Source: JAEUJM01 sp964635055 (GTDB taxonomy: Bacteria; Actinomycetota; Acidimicrobiia; Acidimicrobiales; DATDAH01). Taken from it: a DNA stretch of 64,000 nucleotides. The position numbers and the translations under genes are program-made. The stretch is taken from assembly GCA_964635055.1 (NCBI GenBank), contig CAZWMT010000006.1, positions 1 to 64,000 of the forward strand. The letters are read 5' to 3'. Below the pieces are notes generated by a model. The model worked only from the letters and a program-made list of their open reading frames with translations. It did not search any database and was not told the origin of the DNA. Within the stretch, counting starts at the first letter, position 1, and each line of letters begins with the position of its first letter. This document shows positions 14,390 to 22,945 of this stretch, one piece after another.

Positions 14390-17041
14390 ATGGGGCTCGT
14401 GCCGCGCGTCGACCCCCCGGAGAGCGACCGACGCGCTCCCGAGGGCCTCAGCGCCGACGAGGTGGCCCGCCGGCAGGCCGCCGGTGGGCCGAACGCGCTT
14501 CCGCCGCCCCGCACCACGCCGGCGTGGCGCAAGCTCCTGGCGGAGTTCGTCAACCTCTTCGCGGTCATGTTGTGGGTGGCGGGCGGGCTCGCGCTCATCG
14601 GCGGTCTGGCGCCGCTGGGGCTCGCGATCTTCGCGGTCGTCATCTTGAACGGGGTGTTCGCGTACGGCCAGGAGTACCGGGCCGAGAAGGCGGCGGCGAG
14701 CCTCCGCGACCTCTTGCCCCGCCGGGCCACCGTGATCCGTGACGGGCGGTACGTCGACGTGGATGCCCGCGAGCTGGTCGTGGGCGACACGCTGCTGCTC
14801 GAGCCCGGGGACCGGATCTCGGCGGACCTGACGCTCCACGGCGCCCACGGGATCCTCGTGAACACCTCCACGCTCACCGGCGAGAGCGTGCCCACCGCAG
14901 CGGCTGACGGCGAGCCGCTCTACGCGGGCACGTTCCTCGTGGAGGGCACCGGGTTCGCCACGGTGACCGCGATCGGGGCCGACACCCGGCTGGCGTCGAT
15001 CGCCCGCCTCACCACCGAGGCGTCCCGGCCGACGACACCGTTGCACCGGGAGATCCAGCGGGTCGTGCGGACGCTGGCCACCATCGCCGTGTCGCTGGGC
15101 TCGGTGTTCTTCATCCTGTCGCTGCTGCTGGGCCAGCCGGCCAGCGACGGCTTCCTGTTCGCCATCGGGGTCACCGTCGCAGTGGTGCCGTGCGGGCTGC
15201 TGCCCACCGTGACGCTGTCGCTGGCCGTGGGTGCACAGCGCATGGCCGCCCGTCACGCGTTGGTGCGCCGGCTCGAGTCGGTGGAGACCCTCGGGTCGAC
15301 CACGTTCATCTGCTCCGACAAGACCGGCACGCTGACCCGCAACGAGATGCAGGTCGTGGCGGTCTGGACCCCGGCGGGGATCGTCGGCATCGACGGCGAG
15401 GGCTACGAGCCCGTGGGCGTGGTCCGCGACGCCGGCCCCGCCAGCCGGGCCGCAGCCACCGATGCGGCGCGGGCGGTCGTCGCCTGCTCGACCGGGTACG
15501 CGGTGCAGCGCGACGGCGCGTGGACCACCCAGGGGGATCCCATGGAGGTCGCCCTCGACGTGCTCGCCCGGCGACTGGGCATCGACACCGACGCCATGCG
15601 GGAGGTGGTGGCCGACCGGATCTTCCCGTTCGACCCCCGCCGGCGACGCATGTCGGTGGTCCGCGACGGTTGGGTGTTGGTGAAAGGCGCGCCCGATGCC
15701 GTGCTGCCCCGCTGCCTGAGGTCCGACGGTGCCGCGGCGGCACTCGAGGAGCTGTCATCGAGAGGCCTGCGGGTGATCGCCGTGGCCCGGAGAGTGGACA
15801 ACGGCCCCGTCGATGCCGACGCGGCCGAGCGCGACCTCGAGCTGCTCGCCCTCACCGCCCTGGAGGATCCGCCGCGGGCGGGCGCCGCCCACGCCCTCGC
15901 CGCCTGTCGCCGCGCCGGCATCGCGGTGGCCATGGTGACCGGCGACCATCCGGCCACGGCGCGGGCCATCGCCGACGAGGTGGGCCTGCGGCGGCCCCAC
16001 GACCCGGTCATCACCGGCGCCGACCTGCCCACCGACGAGGCCGTGCTGGGCGCGCTCATCGACCACGACGGCATCGTCATCAGCCGGGTGTCGCCGGAGG
16101 ACAAGCTGCGCATCGCCAGCGCCCTGCGGGCCCGCGGCCACGTGGTGGCCATGACCGGCGACGGCGTGAACGACGGCCCGGCGCTGCAGGAGGCCGACAT
16201 CGGGGTGGCCATGGGGCGGTCGGGAACCGACGTGGCCCGCGACGCGGCCGACCTGGTGCTGCTCGACGACGACTTCGCCACCATCGTCGCCGCGGTGGAG
16301 CAGGGACGGGCGACGTTCGCCAACATGCGCCGGTTTCTCACGTACCACCTCACCGACAACGTGGCCGAGCTCACCCCGTTCGTGGTCTGGGCGCTGTCGG
16401 GCGGGCGCTTCCCCCTGGCCATCGGGGTGCTGCAGGTACTGGCCCTCGACGTGGGCACCGACACCCTGCCTGCGGTGGCCCTCGGTGGCGAGCCGCCCAC
16501 CCCGGGGGTGCTCGACCGCCCGCCGTCCGAGGGCCGGCTCATCAACTCCACCGTGGCGTTCCGCGCCTTCGGCGTGCTGGGCCCCACCGAGGCGCTGATG
16601 TCGATGATCGCGTTCGTGACCGTGTTCGTCGCCTGCGGGTGGTCGCCCGGGCAGCCCTTCCCGGAGGGCCACGTGCTCGACATGGCGTCGGGGGCGGCCT
16701 TCACCTCGGTGGTCGTGGGTCAGATGGCCAACGCGTTCGCGTGCCGGAGCACCACCAAGTGGCCAGGCCGCCTGGGGTGGGCCAGCAACCGGCTCCTCCT
16801 GTGGGCCGTGGGGTTCGAGGTCTTGTTGGCCACCGCCTTCATCGGCTTCGCGCCGCTTGCCGGCCTCCTGGGTCAGGCGCCGCCACCGGCGGCGGGCTGG
16901 GTGGTGGTGGCGCTCTCCGCCCCGGCGGTGCTGCTGGCGGACACCCTGTCGAAGGCGGCCCGGCGCCGACGGTCGCGCCGCCGCCGTCACGGGCTCACCG
17001 AGGGGCTGTCGGATGGCCTTGTGCCCCTGCTCGATGGGTGA
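14390..17041 (+). CDS. Cation-translocating P-type ATPase (P2-like) with Cys in the M4 motif
   Basis: The 883-residue pump has the actuator motif LTGES (about 162-166), the phosphorylation motif DKTGT (Asp310), an ATP-binding KGAP and the hinge motif TGDGVND (about 589). About ten membrane segments are arranged as in P2 ATPases such as mycobacterial CtpF. The fourth segment normally reads PEGL in this group; here it is VVPCGLLPT (Pro267, Cys268), so the ion-binding glutamate is cysteine. Segment 6 keeps LDVGTDTLPAVALG and segment 5 keeps NVAELTPF. There is no N-terminal heavy-metal-binding domain. ATG 14390 follows GGAG. The transported ion is uncertain: calcium-like by family, but the Cys suggests a soft metal or altered selectivity. 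Confidence 0.9.
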   Translation: MGLVPRVDPPESDRRAPEGLSADEVARRQAAGGPNALPPPRTTPAWRKLLAEFVNLFAVMLWVAGGLALIGGLAPLGLAIFAVVILNGVFAYGQEYRAEKAAASLRDLLPRRATVIRDGRYVDVDARELVVGDTLLLEPGDRISADLTLHGAHGILVNTSTLTGESVPTAAADGEPLYAGTFLVEGTGFATVTAIGADTRLASIARLTTEASRPTTPLHREIQRVVRTLATIAVSLGSVFFILSLLLGQPASDGFLFAIGVTVAVVPCGLLPTVTLSLAVGAQRMAARHALVRRLESVETLGSTTFICSDKTGTLTRNEMQVVAVWTPAGIVGIDGEGYEPVGVVRDAGPASRAAATDAARAVVACSTGYAVQRDGAWTTQGDPMEVALDVLARRLGIDTDAMREVVADRIFPFDPRRRRMSVVRDGWVLVKGAPDAVLPRCLRSDGAAAALEELSSRGLRVIAVARRVDNGPVDADAAERDLELLALTALEDPPRAGAAHALAACRRAGIAVAMVTGDHPATARAIADEVGLRRPHDPVITGADLPTDEAVLGALIDHDGIVISRVSPEDKLRIASALRARGHVVAMTGDGVNDGPALQEADIGVAMGRSGTDVARDAADLVLLDDDFATIVAAVEQGRATFANMRRFLTYHLTDNVAELTPFVVWALSGGRFPLAIGVLQVLALDVGTDTLPAVALGGEPPTPGVLDRPPSEGRLINSTVAFRAFGVLGPTEALMSMIAFVTVFVACGWSPGQPFPEGHVLDMASGAAFTSVVVGQMANAFACRSTTKWPGRLGWASNRLLLWAVGFEVLLATAFIGFAPLAGLLGQAPPPAAGWVVVALSAPAVLLADTLSKAARRRRSRRRRHGLTEGLSDGLVPLLDG

Positions 17042-17051
17042 GACTGGGCCG

Positions 17052-17786
17052 ATGGTGTCCGTGGCCGGGTTCGAGGCGGTGATCTTCGACACCGACGGCG
17101 TGATCACCGACACCGCCGTGGTGCACGCCGCGGCGTGGAAGCAGCTGTTCGACGAGTTCCTCGCCCGACGGTCCGAAGGTGGCGGCGGCGGGTACGCGCC
17201 CTTCGACCCGGTGGGCGAGTACCTGGCGCTGGTCGACGGCAAACCCCGCTACGACGGTGTGCGCAGCTTTCTGGCGGCGCGGGGGATCACCCTCGAGGAC
17301 GGGCGAACCGACGACGAGGCGGGCGACGCCACCGTGTGTGCGCTGGGCAACGCCAAGGACCGCTACTTCCACGAGCGCCTCGCGGTCGACGGGGTCCGGC
17401 GGTTCGCCGACACCGTGGGCCTGCTCGACCGCCTCGAGGCCAGGGGCCGCCGGACCGCAGCCGTCTCGGCCAGCCGCAACGCTCGGGAGGTGCTCCGGGC
17501 CGCCGGGCTGCTCGACCGGTTCGCGGTCGTCGTCGACGGGGTCGACAGCGACCGGCTGGGCCTGGCCGGCAAGCCGGACCCGGCGCTGTTCCTCGCCGCG
17601 GCAGGACGCCTCGGTGTCGAGCCGGCAAGGTCGGTGGTGGTGGAGGACGCGGTGGCCGGGGTGGCGGCGGGCCGCCGCGGAGCGTTCGGCCTGGTCGTGG
17701 GGGTCGATCGGGTGGGTCAGGGGCGGGCGCTGCGCGACGCCGGCGCCGATGTCGTGGTGCACGATCTCGACGAGGTGGTGGCGTGA
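17052..17786 (+). CDS. HAD-superfamily hydrolase, beta-phosphoglucomutase-like
   Basis: This 244-residue HAD subfamily IA protein has the nucleophile motif IFDTDGVITDT (Asp13, Asp15), a helical cap, the motif II serine region (AVSASRN), a lysine in GKPDPALF and the acidic motif VVVEDAVAGV. The arrangement is that of beta-phosphoglucomutases, which interconvert beta-glucose 1-phosphate and glucose 6-phosphate. It starts 10 bases after the P-type ATPase stop and its own stop overlaps the GH65 start as GTGA. Coupling to a GH65 phosphorylase supports the mutase role. In M. tuberculosis Rv2006 a HAD and a GH65 region are fused in one protein; here they are separate. Confidence 0.85.
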   Translation: MVSVAGFEAVIFDTDGVITDTAVVHAAAWKQLFDEFLARRSEGGGGGYAPFDPVGEYLALVDGKPRYDGVRSFLAARGITLEDGRTDDEAGDATVCALGNAKDRYFHERLAVDGVRRFADTVGLLDRLEARGRRTAAVSASRNAREVLRAAGLLDRFAVVVDGVDSDRLGLAGKPDPALFLAAAGRLGVEPARSVVVEDAVAGVAAGRRGAFGLVVGVDRVGQGRALRDAGADVVVHDLDEVVA

Positions 17787-20317
17787 GCGACGAGGTTGGT
17801 GACGTGAGCAACGAGGTGTCGGGCGTGAGCGGTGAGGACACGACGGTGGGGACGCCGGGAGCGACCGCGTCCTCCGGGCCCTGGTGCCTGCGCTACGAGG
17901 GCTTCGACCTCGCCGAGGTCGGCCACCGCGAGGCGCTGACCACCCTGGCCAACGGGTACTGGTCCGTGCGAGGTGCGGCCCCCGAGTCGGTGGCCGACGC
18001 GGTCAACTACCCCGGCACCTACGTGGCCGGTTGCTACAACCGCCTCACCGACGACGTCCAGGGCCGCACCGTCACCAACGAGAGCCTGGTCAACCTGCCC
18101 AACTGGCTGCTGTTGCAGTTCCGGGTGGCCGATGGCGACTGGTTCGACGCCGCCTCCGCCGAGCTGCTCGACCATGTGGTCACGCTCGACCTGCGCCAGG
18201 CGGTGCTCGCTCGCCACCTCCGCTTCCGCGACGGCGCCGGCAGGGTCACACGGGTGGACCAACGTCGTCTCGTGCACCTCGGCGCGCCCCACGTGGCGGG
18301 CCTGGGAACGACCTTCACCGCCGAGAACTGGTCGGGGCCGGTGCTGGTGCGGTCGGCCATCGACGGCAGGGTGCGCAACGAGAACGTCGAGCGGTACCGG
18401 TCGCTGTCGTCCGAGCACCTGGAGGCGCTGCTCGAGGACGAGGTCGACCACGAGACCCTCCTGTTGCAGGTCGAGACCATCCAGTCGAAGGTCCGGGTGG
18501 CGCTGGCGGCCCGGACACGGGTCTTCGACGGGCGGTTCTCGGACGGAGCCCCTGCCGTGAACAGCCACGCCCGGCGGCTCCTGCGCCAGCCGGGCTACAT
18601 CGCCCACGAGTTGCTCATCGACCTGGAGGAGGGCGCCCCGCGGCGGGTGGAGAAGGTGGTGACGCTGTTCACGAGCCGTGACCACGCGGTCACCGAGACC
18701 GCGGTGGACGCGGTGCGGGCGGTGGCCGTCACCGACGATCTCGACGAGCTCCTCGCCAGCCACGTCGTGCACTGGGAGCACGTGTGGCAGCGGGCCGACA
18801 TCGACGTCGACATCGACGACGGGGACCTCCAGCCCCCTCCCGAGGTGGCGCTGCGGGTCAACCTGTTCCACCTCCTGCAGACCGTCACCAAGAACACCGC
18901 CGACCTCGACGCGGGCGTTCCCGCCCGCGGGTTGCACGGCGAGGCCTACCGGGGCCACATCTTCTGGGACGAGCTGTTCGTGTTCCCGTACCTCAACCTG
19001 CGCTTCCCGAAGCTGACGCGAGGCCTGCTGCTGTACCGCTACCGGCGCCTGCCCGAGGCCCGCCGGGCGGCGCTCGAGGCCGGCTTCCGCGGGGCGATGT
19101 TCCCGTGGCAGAGCGCCAGCAACGGGGAGGAGGAGACCCAGACCTGGCACCTCAACCCGGTGTCGGGACGCTGGCTACCCGACGCCTCCCACCTGCAGCG
19201 CCACGTCAACATCGCCATCGCCTACAACGTCTGGCAGTTCTACGACGCCACCTGCAACCAGGAGTTCCTCTCCTTCTACGGCGCCGAGCTGATCTTCGAG
19301 ATCGCTCGCTTCTGGGCCAGTGCTGTCACCCTCGATCCCGACGACGGGCGCTACGACCTCGACGGCGTGGTCGGCCCGGACGAGTACCACGAGGCGTACC
19401 CGGGCGCCGACCGGCCAGGCCTGCGCAACAACGCCTACACCAACATCATGGCGGCGTGGGTGCTGGCACGGGCCCTCGACGTGGTCGGGGCCCTCACCGA
19501 GCATCGCAGCCGTGAGCTCTTCGAGAAGCTGCGGATCGACGACGGCGAGCTGGCCCACTGGGACGAGATCAGCCGGCGGTTGCGGGTGCCGTTCCACGAC
19601 GGCGTGATCAGCCAGTTCGAGGGCTACGGCGACCTGGCCGAGCTCGACTGGGAGGGGTACCGACGGCGCTACGGCGACATCCGCCGCCTCGACCGGGTGC
19701 TCGAGGCGGAGGGCGACAGCACCAACAACTACCGCCTGTCGAAACAGGCCGACGTCCTGATGCTGCTCTACCTGCTGTCCCCGGACGAGGTGCGGTCCCT
19801 GCTCGAACGGCTGGGGTACGCGGTCGACGACGACACCCTCACGGCGACGGTCGACTACTACCTGGCCCGTACGGCGCACGGGTCGAGCCTGAGCGCGGTG
19901 GTGCACTCGTGGCTGATGGTGCGATCCGGCCGCGAGCCGGCCTGGCCGTTGTTCGAGGCGGCGCTGTCGAGCGACCACGACGTGGCCGACCGTGGCACCA
20001 CCCGCGAAGGCATCCACCTGGGGGCCATGGCCGGCACCATCGATCTGGTGCAGCGCGGGTTCGGGGGCGTCTCCACGCGCGACGGCGTGCTGTGGATCGA
20101 GCCCGCCCTGCCTCCCGAGATCAGCCGGCTCCGCTTCAACGTCGGCTACCGGAGCCGCTCGGTGACCGTCGAGATCGTCGACGGCCGGTGCACGGTCTCG
20201 GCCCACCCCAACGTGGGCGACATCACCGTCGGGATGGACGGCGAGGTGGTGACGCTGGCGCCGTGCGAGGAGCGCAGCTTCACCGTTCCTCGCCGCCGGC
20301 CGTCGGCACCCGACTGA
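17783..20317 (+). CDS. GH65-family glycoside phosphorylase or hydrolase
   Basis: The 844-residue protein has the GH65 layout: an N-terminal beta-sandwich (from about residue 35), a linker, an (alpha/alpha)6 barrel with GHIFWDELFVFPYL and the general acid Glu534 in GPDEYHE, then a small C-terminal beta domain. The family phosphorolyses trehalose, maltose, kojibiose or related disaccharides to beta-glucose 1-phosphate. Which sugar is used cannot be decided here. The GTG at 17783 overlaps the upstream HAD stop. The N-terminus lies in 21-base repeats each beginning GTGAGC, giving further in-frame GTG starts at 17804 and 17825. The adjacent mutase would convert the product to glucose 6-phosphate. 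Confidence 0.87.
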   Translation: MSDEVGDVSNEVSGVSGEDTTVGTPGATASSGPWCLRYEGFDLAEVGHREALTTLANGYWSVRGAAPESVADAVNYPGTYVAGCYNRLTDDVQGRTVTNESLVNLPNWLLLQFRVADGDWFDAASAELLDHVVTLDLRQAVLARHLRFRDGAGRVTRVDQRRLVHLGAPHVAGLGTTFTAENWSGPVLVRSAIDGRVRNENVERYRSLSSEHLEALLEDEVDHETLLLQVETIQSKVRVALAARTRVFDGRFSDGAPAVNSHARRLLRQPGYIAHELLIDLEEGAPRRVEKVVTLFTSRDHAVTETAVDAVRAVAVTDDLDELLASHVVHWEHVWQRADIDVDIDDGDLQPPPEVALRVNLFHLLQTVTKNTADLDAGVPARGLHGEAYRGHIFWDELFVFPYLNLRFPKLTRGLLLYRYRRLPEARRAALEAGFRGAMFPWQSASNGEEETQTWHLNPVSGRWLPDASHLQRHVNIAIAYNVWQFYDATCNQEFLSFYGAELIFEIARFWASAVTLDPDDGRYDLDGVVGPDEYHEAYPGADRPGLRNNAYTNIMAAWVLARALDVVGALTEHRSRELFEKLRIDDGELAHWDEISRRLRVPFHDGVISQFEGYGDLAELDWEGYRRRYGDIRRLDRVLEAEGDSTNNYRLSKQADVLMLLYLLSPDEVRSLLERLGYAVDDDTLTATVDYYLARTAHGSSLSAVVHSWLMVRSGREPAWPLFEAALSSDHDVADRGTTREGIHLGAMAGTIDLVQRGFGGVSTRDGVLWIEPALPPEISRLRFNVGYRSRSVTVEIVDGRCTVSAHPNVGDITVGMDGEVVTLAPCEERSFTVPRRRPSAPD

Positions 20318-20346
20318 TCCGCACGTCGCGGGGCGACACTGCGGCC

Positions 20347-22863
20347 ATGTCCTTGGTTCCCGGGCCGACCGGCCTGCCCGTCGAGGAGTGCCTCCCCGCG
20401 GTGCGGGCGGCGCTCGCCGACCCCGGCGTGGTGGTGCTGCAGGCGGCGCCCGGTGCCGGCAAGTCGACGGTGGTGCCGCTGCGCCTGCTGGACGAGCCCT
20501 GGCTCGACGGTCGCATCGTGATGCTGGAGCCGCGCCGGCTGGCCACGCGGGCCACCGCGAGGCGCATGGCCCGGTCGCTGGGCGAGGACGTCGGCCAGAC
20601 CGTCGGCTACCGCACCCGGGACGAGCGGCGGACCGGTCCCGACGGGCGGATCGAGGTGGTGACCGAGGGCATCCTGACCCGGCGCCTCCAGCGCGACCCC
20701 ACCCTCCCGGGCACCAGCCTGGTGATCTTCGACGAGGTGCACGAGCGCAACCTCGCATCCGACCTCGCCCTCGCGTTCGCCCTGGACGCCCGCGGCGGAC
20801 TGCGACCCGACCTGCGGCTGCTGGCCATGTCCGCCACCCTCGACGGTGCCCGGTTGGCGGGCCTGATGGGGGGTCGGGAAACGCCGGCGCCGGTGGTGAC
20901 GAGCGCGGGCCGAGCCTTCCCGGTCGAGGTGCGATGGCGTCCGCGGGATCGCCGGGAGCGTCTCGCCGACGCGGTCGTGGCTGCGGTGGTGGCGTCCCTG
21001 CACACCGACGACGGCGACGTGCTGGTGTTCCTCCCGGGGGCGCGTGAGATCCGCTGGGTGGCCGACGGGCTGGCCGGCCGCGTGGACCGCGCCGACCGCG
21101 TCGACGTCCGACCCCTCTACGGCGCCCTCACCGTCGCCGAGCAGGACCTGGCCCTCTCGCCGTCGCCCCCCGGCCGGCGGCGGGTCGTGCTGGCCACCGA
21201 CATCGCCGAGACGTCGCTCACCGTCGAGGGGGTGCGGGTCGTGGTCGACGCGGGCGAACGGCGCCGACCCCGATTCGACCGGCGCAGTGGGCTCACCCGG
21301 CTGGTCACCGGCGCGGCGTCGAAGGCCTCGGCCGTCCAGCGGTCGGGTCGCGCCGGCCGCACCGCGCCGGGGATCGCCTACCGGTTGTGGTCGGAGGCCG
21401 AGCACTCGGCGCGTCCGGCCTTCGCGGTGCCCGAGATCCGGGAGGACGATCTCGTCGGGCTCGCGCTCGAGGTGGCGGTGTGGGGAGCGCAGGCCGAGTC
21501 CCTCGACTTCCTCGACCCGCCGCCGCCCGACCGGCTGGCCGAGGCCGCGCTGCTGTTGCGTCGCCTCGGGGCGCTCGACGGAGACGGGCGCCCGACGGCG
21601 GTCGGCCGGGCCATGGTGGACCTGCCGGTCCATCCCCGCCTGGCCCACATGATCCTGGAGACTCGGCGGGCGGGCACCGGCGGGGTGGCCTGCGCGCTCG
21701 CCGCGCTGCTCGAGGAGCGCGACGTGCTGCGCGGTCGCCCCGGTGAGCTGTCCGCCGATGTCGGTGAGCGGGCGCGGCTGATCGTCGACCCGTCGGCCGG
21801 GCACCCGCGGGCCGATCGCGCTGCGCTGGCCACGGTGCGCCGCCGGGCCCGGCAGTTGGCCGATCGAGCGGGGACGGCGTTGGCCGCCGGTGACCCCGAC
21901 GAGTGCGGCGCGGTGCTGGCGCTCGCCTACCCCGACCGTCTGGCCCAGGCGCGCGGCGGCCGGTTCCGGCTGCGCGGCGGTCGAGGTGTCGCGTTGGGGC
22001 CGAACGACCCGTTGACCGGTGCCGGCTTCCTGGTTGTCGCGGAGCTCGGTGGCGGGCCGACGGGCCGCGACGACGATGGCCTACGGCTGGCCGCGGCGGT
22101 GGACGAGGAGGTGGTCGAACGGGTGGCAGGCCACGAGGTGGTCGAGCACCGGGAGGTGCTGTGGAACGAGGCGCGTGACGACCTGGAGCTACGCACCGAG
22201 CGGCGGCTGGATGCGCTGGTGCTCTCGTCCGCATCGAGTCGGCCGGAGCCCGGCCCCGAGGCGGCCGCCGCGCTGGTCGATCACGTCCGATCGACCGGTC
22301 TGGACGTGCTGGCGTGGTCGGGAAGGACGCGGTCGCTCCAGCGACGGGCCGGCTTCGCGCGCCGCCACCTGGGCGACGGATGGCCCGACGTGTCCGACCC
22401 GGCGCTCCTGGCATCGGCCGAGGAGTGGCTCGTGCCCCGCCTGGCGGGGGCGTCGGGGCGGGCCGATCTGGCCCGCGTCGACCTGTCGGCGGTCCTGCGG
22501 GACCGGTTGGGTCATCGGCTCGTGGGCGATCTCGATCGGGTGGCGCCGGTCGCGGTCGCACTCGCCGGCGGCCGGCGGGCGACCGTGGACTACGGGGCCG
22601 ACCCACCCGGGGTGGCCGTCCGGGCCCAGGACCTGTTCGGGCTGCGGGAGCACCCGACCGTGGCATCGGGCCGGGTCCCTCTGGTGGTCCAGGTGTTGTC
22701 GCCGTCGGGACGCCCCGTGCAGGTGACCGCCGATCTGCCCGGGTTCTGGGCGGGTTCCTGGGCGGCGGTGCGCAAGGACATGATCAGCCGCTACCCCAAG
22801 CACAATTGGCCGGCCGACCCCCTCGACGCCGAGCCGGGCACGAAGGCCCGCCGCCGGCGCTGA
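20347..22863 (+). CDS. hrpB: ATP-dependent RNA helicase HrpB-like (DEAH box)
   Basis: The 838-residue protein has Walker A APGAGKSTVVP (about 34-44), the DEAH-variant motif DEVH (from Asp129), motif III MSATL, ATDIAETSLT and QRSGRAGR. The HrpB-specific C-terminal region runs to the end and includes the terminal motif KHNWPADP. Proteins of this family are superfamily 2 helicases whose bacterial role is poorly known. ATG 20347 was chosen because it gives a short leader before the helicase core. The upstream frame lies inside the GH65 gene. It lies 29 bases after that gene and is convergent with the next one. Confidence 0.92.
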   Translation: MSLVPGPTGLPVEECLPAVRAALADPGVVVLQAAPGAGKSTVVPLRLLDEPWLDGRIVMLEPRRLATRATARRMARSLGEDVGQTVGYRTRDERRTGPDGRIEVVTEGILTRRLQRDPTLPGTSLVIFDEVHERNLASDLALAFALDARGGLRPDLRLLAMSATLDGARLAGLMGGRETPAPVVTSAGRAFPVEVRWRPRDRRERLADAVVAAVVASLHTDDGDVLVFLPGAREIRWVADGLAGRVDRADRVDVRPLYGALTVAEQDLALSPSPPGRRRVVLATDIAETSLTVEGVRVVVDAGERRRPRFDRRSGLTRLVTGAASKASAVQRSGRAGRTAPGIAYRLWSEAEHSARPAFAVPEIREDDLVGLALEVAVWGAQAESLDFLDPPPPDRLAEAALLLRRLGALDGDGRPTAVGRAMVDLPVHPRLAHMILETRRAGTGGVACALAALLEERDVLRGRPGELSADVGERARLIVDPSAGHPRADRAALATVRRRARQLADRAGTALAAGDPDECGAVLALAYPDRLAQARGGRFRLRGGRGVALGPNDPLTGAGFLVVAELGGGPTGRDDDGLRLAAAVDEEVVERVAGHEVVEHREVLWNEARDDLELRTERRLDALVLSSASSRPEPGPEAAAALVDHVRSTGLDVLAWSGRTRSLQRRAGFARRHLGDGWPDVSDPALLASAEEWLVPRLAGASGRADLARVDLSAVLRDRLGHRLVGDLDRVAPVAVALAGGRRATVDYGADPPGVAVRAQDLFGLREHPTVASGRVPLVVQVLSPSGRPVQVTADLPGFWAGSWAAVRKDMISRYPKHNWPADPLDAEPGTKARRRR

Positions 22864-22895
22864 CCGCCGGCACCGCTCGTGGGCGTCACCGGCGG
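22864..22895. terminator. Stem-loop directly after the hrpB stop
   Basis: CCGCCGG (22864-22870) pairs with CCGGCGG (22889-22895), 18-base loop, starting at the base after the TGA and lying between convergent genes. Confidence 0.4.
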
Positions 22896-22945
22896 GCGGC
22901 GCCGCAGTGGGGCGGCGAGGGGGCGTGTACGGGGCCGCGCTCGGG

